From Megaustenia siamemsis (lineage: Eukaryota > Mollusca > Gastropoda > Stylommatophora > Ariophantidae): a stretch of DNA of 64,000 bases. Positions within the stretch are counted from its first letter, which is position 1; every line of letters begins with the position of its first letter. The notes under the pieces are model-generated. The model saw only the letters and a list, made by a program, of their open reading frames with translations. It was not told the DNA's origin and ran no database searches. The stretch lies in NCBI GenBank assembly GCA_032433765.1, contig JAVIAB010000049.1:21580779-21644778 (forward strand), in the 5' to 3' direction. Of this stretch, positions 1 to 11,213 are shown in pieces. The translations under genes and the position numbers were made by a program.

Positions 1-229
1 TCGATGTCCCGGGTGTTTCAGCTGAGTCACCAATTACCTATTCCAGCTTTGATCAAGGTTTGTCAAAATGGAGGGCGGTTGTGTTGTGAAGGCTAATGAA
101 ACTTCCTACGCCCCTGTGTTTGATAGACATTTAACACAAACAGACAGTACAGCCAAAACAGGAGGGAGGAAACCCAGACGCTTAAAATTATCACCAATCG
201 GACAGTAATATATATTTTCTCATATGTGT

Positions 230-640
230 TGTGTATTTGTCGTATTAATAAATATATGTGAAATATAGAGCGACTTTTTTGTTTTGCTTTAGCGTGAAAG
301 AGAGTTGAGGGTGTGGCTTGATGATGATGTTGTTGAGGGTGGCACATGATGATGATGATGCTGTTGAGAATGTAGCTTGATGATGATGTTGTTGAGGGTG
401 GCACATGATGAGAGAGAGAGAGAGAGAGAGTTGAGGGTGTGGCTTGATGATGTTGTTGTTGTTGAGGGTGTGGCACATGATGATGCTGTTGAGGATGTAG
501 CTTGATGATGATGCCCGAGCCGACCCGCGACGACGACCAGCGACGACCAGCGACCGCCGCCGACCAGCGACCGACGACGACCCCAGCGCCGATGATGATG
601 ATGATGATGACCGAGGTGGCCCGAATATGATGATCGTTAC
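230..640. repeat. ATG/TGA-rich low-complexity tract
   Basis: Imperfect (GATGAT)-type runs are mixed with degenerate copies of a ttgagggtgtggcttgatga motif, a (GA)n run near 408-430 and a GA/CGAC-rich patch at 515-600. The open frames here (poly-Ile, poly-His, poly-Ser) are artefacts of the repeat. The runs resemble expanded versions of the GAT tails that end LINE A and LINE B. Bases 1-229 hold nothing I can identify. Confidence 0.8.
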
Positions 641-675
641 TAACACCCCTTTGCCTCCTGTTGCCATCACACACG

Positions 676-1020
676 ACACCCCCCCCCCCCCCCGCAAGTT
701 TTAGACTGACATACAAGTTTTAGAGGTCTCCATAGCCAGCACGCTCACTTGATAATAACACGACCCATCCCCCGCAAGTTTTGAGAACCGCTGACATACA
801 AGTTTTAGAACCACTGGTCTCCATATTTCCTGTTGCCATCACACGACCCCCCGCAAGTTTTAGACTGACATACAAGTTTTAGAACCAAACACACCTACAA
901 GTTTTAGAGGTCTCCAAACACAAGTTTTAGAACCACTGGTCGCACCTGAGATAAGACGAGGCCGACCACTTGACCACGAGATAAGACGAGGCCGACCACT
1001 TGACCACTTCAGATAAGACC
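676..1020. repeat. Poly-C run and degenerate short tandem repeats
   Basis: A C-homopolymer of about 18 is followed by irregular repeats built on acaagttttaga and ccgcaagttttaga. At 948-1012 there are two or more copies of a 30-bp unit containing gagataagacgaggccgacc. No coding signal is visible. Confidence 0.7.
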
Positions 1021-1286
1021 GACCACCCGGCGAGGTCACCTGAGATTGCACGATACATGCTGGACGACTGCACGATACAGGCCTATGATGCACGATACTG
1101 CACGAAATGTTCAAATCCTTGCTCAAAACACCCTTCCTTACTACTTACTAGTCGGAGATCGCAACCATTGTCTCTATACATGAGATCCTCTGCCTGCCAT
1201 CGCGGTGTGGGGACCATAACCGGCACTACTTGTCGGCTGCTCCCACAACACCATCTACCACCACCACCATCCTTGTTGCAATCAAT
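1021..1286. other. Unassigned dispersed sequence
   Basis: No gene is recognised. The stretch around 1195-1250 resembles 63523-63580 near the other end of the window (shared ggcactact/ggcattactt and tgctcccacaacacca), so it is probably part of a dispersed repeat. Confidence 0.45.
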
Positions 1287-2063
1287 ATTTTTCGGGCACA
1301 TCATGAGGATATGAACGCTGGAATACTTGGTTACATATATATATATATATATGGCCCTTTTCGTCTTGTCAGACGGTCTAGTGGAGGCTATTGCGTATTT
1401 TTTTGAGGTATTGTTTTTGCTGAACAGCTTCTCTCGTGGCTAATTCTACCAATGTTTGACAAACACACGCGGTCACATAATGAACAGGTCAGGCTCGCTG
1501 ATCCACAGGGTTTACCATCCTTTTTCATGAGTCTCTTCTCTTCAAAGTCCTGTCTTAGCACAGTCTCAAATGTTGTTATACCGTTCCTTATGCATGCTCT
1601 CCATGATGTGCGATCACTTGCCAGATGTTGCCAGTCGTTTTCACAGATGGAGAAGTCTTTCAGAGATGATTTGCAGATATCTCTATATCGTAGTTTAGGT
1701 CTGCCGATTTGTCTTTTTCCGTGTTTTAGCTCACCATATAGTATTTGCCTAGGAATGCGTTTTTCTTCCATCCGTTGGACATGCCCCAGCCATCTTAGCC
1801 TTCGACTTCTGAGCATCGACATGATTGTTAAGGTCTTAGCACGTTGCAGGACAGTTAAGTTGGTTATTTTGTCTTGCCATTTTGAATTGGTTACAACTGA
1901 CAAAATAAAAGGAAATAGAGATCGCGGACGACAAAGAGAGAAAATACTGGATAGCTTGGTGTCATGGCATGGAAAACAGTCAACAACAGAACTGATACGA
2001 TGCACTGTAAATAGAAGATTGTGGAGGGACATGATCGCCTACGCCAACCGGTATGGCACATGA
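1287..2063 (+). mobile_element. LINE M fragment (RT C-terminal region), interrupted
   Basis: Bases 1287-1335 and 1896-2063 together match the 3' coding end of a non-LTR retrotransposon seen again at 42960-43185. The encoded peptide carries the motif order GH-x-M-R, LEYLVTT, then ILDSLVSWHGKQ. The element is split by a LINE K insertion at 1336-1886. It is a 5'-truncated relic with no RT palm motifs. Confidence 0.8.
1336..1886 (-). mobile_element. LINE K insertion with zinc-finger C-terminus
   Basis: The minus strand encodes the C-terminal part of a non-LTR retrotransposon protein: RLRWLGHVQRM, then IGRPKLRYRD, then a C-x2-C...H-x4-C finger (CSLC...HERSC). The 3' side ends in an (AT)n tail at 1336-1352. 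The 9-bp repeat ttggttaca at 1327-1335 and 1887-1895 is a clean TSD. The insert is 551 bp and 5'-truncated. Confidence 0.9.
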
Positions 2064-2067
2064 TGCT

Positions 2068-2695
2068 GATTTATATGTTATTGCTAATTTGTACAAATAA
2101 CTTTTAAAATGTTTATATATGTACCTCTACGGTATTTTAGATTGTTTGAACTTGGGGTTTACCTTTTGATTTATCGGCATTAGGTATTACTATAGATGCT
2201 GCAGTTTCAAATTAAAACACACCACATATATATTTTGTATTTTTATGTTATTGCTAGTTTATACAAATAAATGTGGATATATAGAAGAATAGGTAGAATT
2301 GGATGGAAGGAAAAGAAAACAAATGACAAAGTCTTAAAACAACTAAAAATGAAAAGAGAACTACTAAACACAATTAGAACAAGACAAATGAAATTTTTGG
2401 GGCCTGTTAAAAGACACAACATCATAATAAAAGTAATATTGGAAGGGAAAATACAAGGTAAAAGAGGCAGAGGCAGACCAAGATTAACATGGACGAGTAA
2501 CATCAAAAGATGGACAAATCAACCGATGACAACCTGCACCATCAAAGCAAGAGATCGAGCAAAATGGCGCTCCATGGTAGCCAACCTTCGTTGCGGAGAC
2601 GGCACTCAATGATGATGATACAAATAACCTTAAAAATGTTTTTATACGTACCAGTACGGTATTTTACATTGTTTGAATTTAACACGTATACTTAC
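2068..2695. repeat. Partially duplicated intronic sequence around LINE B
   Basis: The stretch from 2068 (tatgttattgctaatttgta) to about 2156 is repeated at 2242-2270 plus 2628-2690, with LINE B inserted in the second copy. The second copy runs into the splice donor of the LAMP-like exon at 2696. It is intron DNA of that gene. Confidence 0.6.
2271..2617 (+). mobile_element. LINE B 3' fragment
   Basis: The fragment encodes the C-terminal signature of LINE B (MWIYRRIGRIGW, then RTRQMKFLG, then GRGRPRLTWTSNIKRW, then CGDGTQ stop) and ends in a GAT-repeat tail. The TSD atacaaataa lies at 2261-2270 and 2618-2627. It is 5'-truncated to about 350 bp and reads open, with GHV changed to GPV. Confidence 0.9.
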
Positions 2696-2930
2696 CTGGA
2701 GATTTGGAATTTGGCAGATGTTCATCGTGAACATACGTCACTATTATGTTTGACACATAAAACTGTATGTCATCTTTACTAGCAGAAAGTTTTGTTGAGT
2801 TATGCTGCCCAAAGATGTACTCAATGCTCCATCCTTTGTAAAATCTGAACAACAAAGTTTCCTCTGTGTCACATTCAACATCGTAATCAGATGTATTTGG
2901 GACCTCTATCTTAACAGTGCTTCGCTTATC
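2696..2930 (-). CDS. LAMP-like lumenal domain exon (internal)
   Basis: This is an internal exon of a lysosome-associated membrane protein (LAMP)-type gene. It starts after a strong acceptor (ttttctcaccag) and ends at a consensus donor (ccag followed by gtaagtat). It is 235 bp, entering in phase 0 and leaving in phase 1. It encodes about 78 residues: a Cys, then the hydrophobic strand ETLLFRFYKGW, an N-glycosylation site (NST), and HLPNSKSPG, which corresponds to the conserved 'Phe/Leu-Pro-(Asp/Asn)' region of LAMP domains. The entry phase matches the exit phase of the exon at 8514-9097, which begins the same domain. Later exons (transmembrane segment and lysosomal tail) are not found and probably lie to the left of the window. 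Family assignment rests on pattern, not alignment. Confidence 0.6.
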
Positions 2931-2940
2931 CTGGTGAGAA

Positions 2941-3453
2941 AATTGATCGATTAGTTGATTACTTGAGGTGAGAACAGTCAAGAGGAATAAGTCATTTTAG
3001 TTGATTACTTGAGGTGAGCACAGTCAAGAGGAATAACTCATTTTAGATGATTACTTGAGGTGAGAATAGTCAAGAGGAATAACTCATTTTAGTTGATTAC
3101 TTTAGCTGAGAATAGTCAAGAGGAACAACTCATTTTAGTTGATTACTTGAGGAGAGAAAAGTCAAGAGAAATAACTCATTATAGTTGATTATTTGAGGTG
3201 AGAACAGTCAAGAGGAATAACTCATTTTAGTTGATTACTTGAGGTGAGAACAGTCAAGAGGAATAACTCATTTTAGTTGATTACTTGAGGTGAGAATAGT
3301 CAAGAGGAATAACTCATTGTAGTTGATTACTTGAGGTGAGAATAGTCAAGAGGAATAACTCATTTTAGTTGATTACTTGAGGTGAGAATAGTCAAGAGGA
3401 ATAACTCATTTTAGTTGATTACTTGAGGTGAGAATAGTCAAGAGGAATAACTC
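2941..3453. repeat. 46-bp minisatellite next to splice acceptor
   Basis: About 11 head-to-tail copies of a 46-bp unit (ttagttgattacttgaggtg, then agaatagtcaagaggaataa, then ctcatt). The first copy merges into the acceptor region of the exon at 2930. On the minus strand each unit carries a ttctcacctcaag block resembling that acceptor. Confidence 0.95.
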
Positions 3454-3591
3454 ATCCTTTGTCCTTTCTTATTACATGATTGTCTATATATATTTATTTT
3501 CCTGTCTTATTTCATGATTATCTATATCTATCTATTGTTTTTTTTTCTTTTTACATGGTTGTCTATGCCTCTGTATTGTTCTGTCTTATTA

Positions 3592-4036
3592 CTGTATGGC
3601 CATTTTCGTCTTGTCAGACGGTCTAGTGGAGGCTATTGTTATTTCTTGTGGCTTGTGCTTCTCTTGTGTCTAATTCTACAAATGTTTGACAAACACACAC
3701 AGTCACATAATGAACAAGTCAGGCTCGCTGATCCACAGGGTTTTCCATCCTTTTTCATGAGTCTTTTCTCTTCTAAGTTTTGTCTTAGCACAGTCTCAAA
3801 TGATGTTATACTGTCCCTTATACAAGTTCTCCATGATGTGCGATTACTTGCCAGATGTTCCCAGTCATTTTCACATATGGAGAAGTCTTTCAGAGATGAT
3901 TTACAGATATCTCTATATCGTAGTTTAGATCAGTCGATTTGTCTTTTTCCGTGTGTTAGTTCACCATATAGTATTTGCCTGGGGATGCGCTTTTCTTCCA
4001 TTCGCTGGACATTCCCCAGCCATCTTAGTCTTTGAC
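3592..4036 (-). mobile_element. LINE K fragment, second copy
   Basis: Antisense copy of the same 3' region as 1336-1886: 3' UTR (cttgtcagacggtctagtgg on the plus strand), zinc-finger codons and the RLRWLG-type C-terminal domain. It is a degenerate 5'-truncated relic. The interval 3454-3591 before it holds only T-rich and ctatatctat-type sequence. Confidence 0.8.
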
Positions 4037-4275
4037 TTCTACTCATTTCTCTTTGCCTACTCTGCCTGGGCACGGAATATGGAGATAGTGCTTTACCCAG
4101 TCGCACTATCCCCCTCTCTACTTCGTTTCAAGGATTTCCGAAGAAGTGACAAAGTCCATACGTTCGGAATTGAAAGAAGGTGCAGGGGATGCCAGAAAGA
4201 CGGTTAACGCCGTCTACTGCCATAGGGTCCCTCCCTCCGGATTTTTACTCTGGGTGTACTCCCAACAAAAGATAT
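4037..4275. other. Unassigned sequence
   Basis: No gene or known element is recognised. The short open frame at 3953-4207 starts inside antisense LINE K and has no domain. GC content is slightly higher than in the neighbours. Confidence 0.4.
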
Positions 4276-4736
4276 AGAAACAAAGTTGAACGCATTCGAA
4301 AATAAATGTCTAAGGAAAATACTTGGTATAGCGTGGAACGAATTCAAAACAAATCAGGAAATTAGAGAAATCGCCAATCAACCACTAATATCTTCAGTAA
4401 TAAAGAAAAGACGATGGTCATATGTTGGACATGTGATGAGAAGAGATAATAACAGAATAACAAAGCAAGCCCTCATGTGGGAAACAACAGGTAAGAGGAA
4501 GACCCAGAGAGACACTGAGAAGAACATTGATGAGAGAGGCAAGAGCAGCAGGAATCGGCTCCCTCAATAACATAGAGCTGCTTGCACAGAACAGAGACAA
4601 ATGGCGAGATTTGATAAAATATATTTAAAAGAATTGAAAATTGCTAGAATAAAAACTTAGATAAGAGAAGGAGTATCTTGGTCTACGCCCTATGGGCCGG
4701 CTACGGCTCGAAAGGTCAATAGATAGATAGATAGTA
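4276..4736 (+). mobile_element. LINE C 3' fragment with GATA tail
   Basis: It encodes the LINE C C-terminal domain (NAFENKCLRKILG, then KRRWSYVGHVMRRDNN, then QNRD.WRDLIKY). A 3' UTR with ccctatgggccggctacggc follows, ending gaaaggtcaatagatagata plus further GATA repeats. One frameshift lies near 4500-4560. The terminus is the apparent source of the GATA-containing satellite found at three places in this window. Confidence 0.85.
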
Positions 4737-4869
4737 CTCCCATAACCTTCGATTCTAACTAGAATCTAGTCCACAAGCTAGTGGAAGGTTTTGTGGCCGA
4801 AGTTTTCCTTCTTCTAGACGGATTGCCAGCCAAGGTTTACGAGTCCCGTCTACCCGGAGCGATATCTAA
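4737..4869. other. Short unassigned repeat-like sequence
   Basis: The piece around 4817-4855 (gattgccagccaaggtttac) resembles 63106-63140, suggesting a dispersed repeat. No coding assignment is possible. Confidence 0.4.
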
Positions 4870-5600
4870 AGATACGCCTTTCTTTTTACATGGTTGTCTA
4901 TATCTATATATTCTCCTTTCTTTTTACAAGGTTGTCTATATCTATATATTCTCCTTTCTTTTTACAAGGTTGTCTATATCTATCTGTTCTCCTTTCTTAT
5001 TACTTGGTTGTCTATATCTATATATTCTCCTTTCTTTTTACAAGGTTGTCTATATCTATCTATTCTCCTTTCTTATTACATGATTGTCTATATCTATATA
5101 TTCTCCTTTCTTATTACTTGGTTGACTATATCTATCTATTCTCTTTTCTTATTACAAGACTGTCTATATCTATCTATTCTCCTTTCTTATTACATGATTG
5201 TCTATATCTATCTATTCTCCTTTCTTATTACATGATTGTCTATATCTATCTATTCTCCTTTCTTATTACATGATTGTCTATATCTATCTATTCTCCTTTC
5301 TTATTACATGATTGTCTATATCTATCTATTCTCCTTTCTTATTACATGGTTGTCAATATCTATCTATTCTCCTTTCTTATTACATGGTTGTCAATATCTA
5401 TCTATTCTCCTTTCTTATTACATGGTTGTCTATATCTATCTATTCTCCCTTCTTATTACATGATTGTCTATATCTATCTATTCTCCCTTCTTATTACAGG
5501 GTTGTCTATATCTATCTATTCTCCCTTCTTATTACTTGGTTGTTTATATCTATCTATCTATTCCCCTTTCCTTTTACACGATTGTCTATATCTATCTATC
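4870..5600. repeat. 38-bp GATA-type satellite (CTAT strand)
   Basis: About 19 copies of a 38-bp unit (tttcttattacatggttgtc followed by tatatctatctattctcc). It is the reverse complement of the arrays at 18800-19640 and 21233-23512. The frames of repeated [14 protein letters not shown] peptide are repeat artefacts. Confidence 0.95.
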
Positions 5601-6023
<423 letters not shown>

Positions 6024-6220
6024 TCTGCTTTCTTCTTACATAATTGTCTATATCTATATATTGTCCTTTCGAGCCGAAGACGGCACATGGATCAGATATT
6101 CTAGACGCTCCACATTCAACTATTTTTGCTATTAAGCGTTACACTTTGCACAGGACCCGTATAGTATCTCACCACATGTCCATGTTCTGTGACAAGAATC
6201 GCAACCTTAGCTAATGGTGT

Positions 6221-6885
6221 TTGAGATTAAATATATCATTTTCCTCTTCTTCTTCATCTTTCCTTCCTCATTTGCCTTTCAGCGTCGAGGGGAGATATAA
6301 TTTGCGGTTTTCTGCTCTTCAGTTCGCCTCTGCTGCTGCTATGTCTCCTAGTGCTTCTAATATTCCATCGATTCATCTCTTTCGTGGTCGACCCTTGGGT
6401 CTGGTGTTCTCACAACGTTTGTTGAAGGCTCGTTGTGTTGTGTTTTGTTCTTTCTGCCTTGTCACGTGGCCAAACCATTTTATCTGTTGTTTCCTTATAT
6501 ATTCTATGACGGGAGCTATTCCTAGCTTTTCTCTCAGTTCTTCATTTCTGATCTGATCTCTCAGACTGTTTCCTGTCATTCGTCTAACACATTTCATTTC
6601 AGTAGAAGTTATTTTCCTTATTGTTCTTGCATCTAGGGTCCAGGTCTGGCATTGGTAGCACAGCGTTGGGATGAAGATTATATTGTATAGTGCTCGTTTT
6701 GCCTCCAGAGTTATTTCCTTGTTTGACAATAGTGGTGATAACTGTCCAATGATTTGACAAGATTTGTTGCATTATGATTCTATCTCTGCTGTATGAGAAT
6801 TATCGTTTGTCATTAAACTTCCTAGATATTTGAATTCATCTACTTGTTTTAGTTGCCTGCCTTTTATAGTTATGTTGATGTCCTG
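6221..6885 (-). mobile_element. LINE G 3' fragment
   Basis: The minus strand encodes the C-terminal end of another non-LTR element: ALYNIIFIPTLCYQCQTW, then MKCVRRMTGNSLRDQIRNEE, then the KWFGHV box, then RPKGRPRKR. The upstream QVDEFKYLGS strand is also readable at 6800-6885. It is 5'-truncated with no RT palm. Bases 6886-7028 hold nothing recognisable. Confidence 0.85.
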
Positions 6886-7039
6886 TATTAAATATATGTA
6901 AGTATTATATTATCCAATGGAAAAAATCCAAACAAAGATCAAAAAAATAAAATTATTTGATTGGACAATTGGCTCCTAAATTATTTAACAAACATGTCAC
7001 ATCAAATGCAATGAGAGCATATAATATATACTGTAATAT

Positions 7040-7514
7040 CATCATCAAGTGCCAGGCCTACTGGCGTAGGTGATCATGTCTCTCCACAACTTTCGATCTC
7101 TACAGTTATTTATCATTTCTGTTGTTGACCTTCTGCCAAGCCATTCTCTTAAGCTGTCTGGTATCTTTTCTCTTTGCTTCCCTCTATCTCATCGTCCCTC
7201 AATTTTCCCAGTTGTTACAATATATTCCAGTTGTTCTCTTCTCATTACATGGCCAAAAAATGATGATTGTCTCTTCCTAATATTGGACATTAGCTCTCTT
7301 TTTGCTTTGACCTCTTTCATATCGTTTTCATTACTCTTCTTAGTTGTCCATGGTATTCTCAAAATTCTTCTGTAAAACCGTATTTCTACAGATTCCAGTG
7401 ATCATCTTGTCTCTTGTCCTATTGTCCTTGATTGACATCCATATTTTAAGACTGGCTCTACATAACATTTAAGAACTCTTTTTCTTGTTACTGTTGTCAG
7501 AAATGGATTGCATG
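7040..7514 (-). mobile_element. LINE A insertion, 5'-truncated
   Basis: Antisense LINE A C-terminal region (MWFYRRM, KRELISNIRKKQ, FFGHVMRREQLEY and GRRDRGKQREK equivalents). The 3' end at the left has an ATC/GAT tail. The TSD tactgtaatat lies at 7029-7039 and 7515-7525. The insert is 475 bp with several frame breaks. Confidence 0.9.
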
Positions 7515-7604
7515 TACTGTAATATATTTAACCCATAACATTTCAGAACTCTTGTTGATAAAGAACACTGGTGATTATGATGATACTGAGTTGCAACTAA
7601 CTGT

Positions 7605-7775
7605 ATGAGATTGGTGTGTCAGGTTTTAGATTCAGAATTTTCTTTTGCATTTGATAAATCAGGTTTTAGATTCAGAATTTTCTTTTGCATTTGATAAATC
7701 AGGTTTTAGATTCAGAATTTTCTTTTGCATTTGATAAATCAGGTTTTAGATTCAGAATTTTCTTTTGCAATTGGT
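7605..7775. repeat. 40-bp minisatellite
   Basis: About four near-identical copies of a unit containing caggttttagattcagaatt followed by ttcttttgcatttgataaat. The sequence from 7776 to 8035 holds nothing recognised. Confidence 0.95.
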
Positions 7776-8035
7776 CATGTTCTGACTTATATTTTCCATA
7801 TGACTCTCCATTCTGTTTTCTTGAATTGTTTCAGGGTTATACTTTTTTTTTCAGGCTCTGGGGTTGCTTGGATTATATAAGACTCCAACCTGCTTTGTCA
7901 TTTCCAGGGATGCCACAGTGTGCTGGTGTCCACACTTCAGGACGAGTTCTGTCTTTTCTGACAACAAACATATGTTGTTCTTTATTGACTGAATGATCCT
8001 GTCCTGTTTCTGGCTGGACATAGTTTGTACGACTG

Positions 8036-8398
8036 ATCTTGTTTTCTTGCGTTCACCCAATGACTAAAGGAGTACACCGCTTCGTCATCCGCCATTAAAA
8101 GGATGTTAAGTGGGCGTGTCTGCGTTGTGTTGTGGTTTGCAGTATAACTGATATTTGCACATATCGGTCCAACCCATCCGACTTCAGCACGACAATTTTG
8201 AGTACCGGGTTGTCTTCCCTCATCGATTCCTACTCACTTGGCCAGACTAGACTGGTTAGTCTGTTACTAGAGGCACCACGGAGGGGTGTAGCAGGGTATG
8301 GATGGTTCTGGTTTACCGATTCTGCCCCTAATCATCAAATATGGATCGCTGACAACTTCCAGCTCTGCTGCTGTGAGGTGCGCCTTCGCCTCCACTGA
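8036..8398 (+). mobile_element. Short repeat F, copy 1
   Basis: A copy of an approximately 360-370 bp dispersed repeat also present at 24221-24590, 53492-53851 and in antisense at 23513-23735. It starts near cttgcgttcgcccgatgact and ends near gctgggaggcgcgccttcgc, with no poly(A) tail. Flanks actgatctt and actgacttt form at best a weak TSD. Class unknown (SINE or other non-autonomous element). Confidence 0.75.
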
Positions 8399-8513
8399 CT
8401 TTGCATTACTGAGTATGATAGATTTTTGACTTAAGACCTTTTGTGTGTTGAGAATTCTAAATAATGTGAATGAAAGATGTGATTTAATGAATATACATTG
8501 AGCTATAACTTAC

Positions 8514-9097
8514 ATCAGTCAAACTGTAGGTAATAGCCAGATTGAAAACGGCAGTCAAGCGAAACTTAGTGGTGTTGTAGATCTCGCAGGAGAAGTTCTG
8601 ATTCAGAACAGGGTGTAATGTGTGTCCTGTAATCGGTCCTTCAGTTGTGGGGCCTTTTGTTGTTTCAGAGGCCAGGGATGTGGTTTCAACTTTGCTTGTG
8701 GATTGGGCCTGGCTTGAAGCTGTTGATGGTACGGTTGTGGATTGGCTTGAAGCTGTTGAGGGTACGGTTGAGGTCTGGGTTGAAGCTGTTGAGGGTACGG
8801 TTGAGGTCTGGGTTGAAGCAGTTGAGGGTACGGTTGAGGTCTGGGTTGAAGCAGTTGTGGGTACGGTTGAGGTCTGGGTTGAAGCAGTTGTGGGTACGGT
8901 TGAGGTCTGGGTTGAAGCAGTTGTGGGTACGGTTGAGGTCTGGGTTGAAGCAGTTGTGGGTACGGTTGAGGTCTGGGTTGAAGCAGTTGTGGGTACGGTT
9001 GAGGTCTGGGTTGAAGCAGTTGTGGATGTACTTGTGGACTGGGATGTAATTGTTGTGTTGACGGCTTCAGGTACTGATGTAGGTGCTGTAGCTTCAG
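8514..9097 (-). CDS. Mucin-like exon leading into LAMP domain
   Basis: The acceptor tttcgttttcag precedes it and the donor gtaagttatag follows it. The exon is 584 bp, entering in phase 1 and leaving in phase 0. The first part is Ser/Thr-rich, with about nine 11-residue repeats (TSTVPTTASTQ and variants) expected to be heavily O-glycosylated. The last 40 residues (NFSC, then FRLTAVFNLAITYSLTD) match the start of a LAMP lumenal domain: a Cys, N-linked sites, then an alternating hydrophobic strand ending in ITY. A mucin stalk followed by one LAMP domain is the architecture of CD68/macrosialin. If spliced to the exon at 31241, the signal peptide ends AVA and the mature chain begins EATAPT. The 33-bp repeat makes this exon prone to length polymorphism. 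Confidence 0.65.
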
Positions 9098-9175
9098 CTG
9101 AAAACGAAATATTTGTATTAATTATGTTGTGGGAGAGAGTATGTATGTGTAAGCAGAACAGCAATTGAAACATCA

Positions 9176-9235
9176 TAAATCATTATCATCAAGTCATGCC
9201 TCCTGGGGTGGGTGATCATGTTGCTGCACAAATGT
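9176..9235 (-). mobile_element. LINE A 3'-end remnant
   Basis: The stretch atcatcaagtcatgcctcct followed by ggggtgggtgatcatgt resembles the antisense 3' terminus of LINE A seen at 7040, 29760, 41790 and 61177. It is very short and degenerate. Nothing is recognised from 9236 to 9405. Confidence 0.5.
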
Positions 9236-9409
9236 GTCTCTCAAAATTCAGAAGCACAGGCCAAACAACCAGCACCCACCTTGGCAGGATAATCACTCAC
9301 ATAGCCACCAAGACTCACTTCATCCCTGGTAACAGTCCATGCCAAATATATCCATGTATCCTTTAATGTCTTCACAGATGGTTGGTAGAAAGCAATCATG
9401 ATAAGTCAG

Positions 9410-11125
9410 TATCTTGTATCTGGCTGGTTGTACTTGTATCTGGCTAGTTGTACTTGTATCTGGCTGGTTGTGCTTGTATCTGGCTAGTTGTACTTGTATC
9501 TGGCTGGTTGTGCTTGTATCTGGCTAGTTGTACTTGTATCTGGCTGGTTGTGCTTGTATCTAGCTAGTTGTACTTGTATCTGGCTTGTTGTACTTGTATC
9601 TGGCTAGTTGTACTTGTATCTGGCTAGTTGTACTTGTATCTGGCTAGTTGTACTTGTATCTGGCTAGTTGTACTTGTATCTGGCTAGTTGTACTTGTATC
9701 TGGCTGGTTGTGCTTGTATCTGGCTAGTTGTACTTGTATCTGGCTGGTTGTGCTTATATCTGGCTAGTTGTACTTGTATCCGGCTGGTTGTGCTTGTATC
9801 AGGAAGGTTGTACTTGTATCTAGAAGATTGTATTTGTATCTGGAAAGTTGTACTTGTATCTGACTGGTTATACTTATATCTGGCTAGTTGTACTTGTATC
9901 TGGCTGGTTGTGCTTATATCTGGCTAGTTGTACTTGTATCTGGCTGGTTGTACTTTATCTGGCTGGTTGTTCTTGTATCTGACTTGTTATACTTGTATAT
10001 AGCTGGTTGTGCTTGTATCTGGCTGGTTGCACTTGTATCTGGCTGGTTGTGCTTGTATCTAGCTGGTTGTACTTGTATCTGGCTGGTTGTACTTGTATCT
10101 GGCTGGCTGCACTTGTATCTGGAAGGTTGTACTTGTATCTGGCTTGTTGTACTTGTATCTGTCTGGTTGTACGTGTATCTGGAAGGTTGTACTTGTATCT
10201 GACTGGTTGTACTTGTATCTGGCTGGTTGTGCTTGTATCTTGCTGGTTGTGTTTGTATCTGGAAGGTTGTACTTGTATCGGGCTGCTTGTACTTGTATCT
10301 GGCTGGTTGTGCTTGTATCTTGCTGGTTGTGTTTGTATCTGGAAGGTTGTACTTGTATCTGGAGGGTTGTGCTTGTATCTGGCTGGTTGTGCTTGTATCT
10401 GGAAGGTTGTACTTGTATCTGGAAGGTTGTACTTGTATCTGGAAGGTTGTACTTGTATCTGGAAGGTTGTATTTGTATATGGACGGTTGTACTTGTATCT
10501 GGAAGGTTGTACTTGTATCTGGAAGGTTGTACTTGTATCTGGAAGGTTGTACTTGTATCTGGAAGGTTGTACTTGTATCTGGAAGGTTGTACTTGTATCT
10601 GGAAGGTTGTATTTGTATATGGACGGTTGTACTTGTATCTGGAAGGTTGTACTTTATCTGGCTGGTTGTACTTGTATCTTGAAGGTTGTACTTGTATCTG
10701 GCTGGTTGTACTTGTATCTTGAAGGTTGTACTTGTATCTGGCTGGTTGTACTTGTATCTGGCTGGTTGTATTTGTATCGGGCTGTTTGTACTTGTATTTG
10801 GCTGGTTGTACTTGTATCTGGCTGGTTGTACTTGTATCTGGCTGGTTGTACTGGCTGGTTGTACTTGTATCTGGCTGATTGTACTTGTATCTGGCTGGTT
10901 GTACTTGTATCGGGCTGTTTGTACTTGTATTTGGCTGCTTGTACTTGTATATGGCTGCTTGTACTTGTATCTGGCTGGTTGTACTTGTATCTGGCTGGTG
11001 GTTCTTGTATCTGGCTGGTTGTATTTGTATCTGGCTGGTTGTACTTGTATCTGGCTGGTTGTACTTGTGTCTAGCTGGTTGTACTTGTGTCTAGCTGGTT
11101 GTACTTTTGTCTGGCCTTACTTGTA
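9410..11125. repeat. 20-bp minisatellite array
   Basis: About 85 copies of ggctggttgtacttgtatct with variants (ggaaggttgt, ggctagttgt, gtgcttgtatct). Variants are clustered: ggctag predominates at 9410-9770 and ggaagg at 10390-10650, showing local homogenisation. All open frames (repeated LYLAGCTCIW) are artefacts. It lies in the presumed 22-kb intron. Confidence 0.97.
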
Positions 11126-11213
11126 TGTATTTATTTACCACCCTATTTTACAAATGTGAATTCATCTATTTTCTTCACTGTTTCTTTAATTAATTTCAAG
11201 CAATGTTTTTTGT

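Noticed and set aside
93..205. Hydrophobic minus-strand segment (LVIILSVWVSSLLFWLYCLFV) as transmembrane exon of the LAMP-like gene
   Set aside because: No convincing phase-1 acceptor, the tail lacks a typical GY-x-x-hydrophobic lysosomal signal, and the sequence looks repeat-derived.
1000..1314. 104-codon plus-strand ORF
   Set aside because: No domain, runs into LINE M, and part recurs at 63.5 kb as dispersed repeat.
8620..9168. Plus-strand frames over the mucin exon
   Set aside because: Antisense shadows of the 33-bp coding repeat. The minus strand has the splice sites and domain.
9688..11159. Long repeated LYLAGCTCIWLVVLVS frames
   Set aside because: All three plus-strand frames are open through the 20-bp array. 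Product of unit composition.
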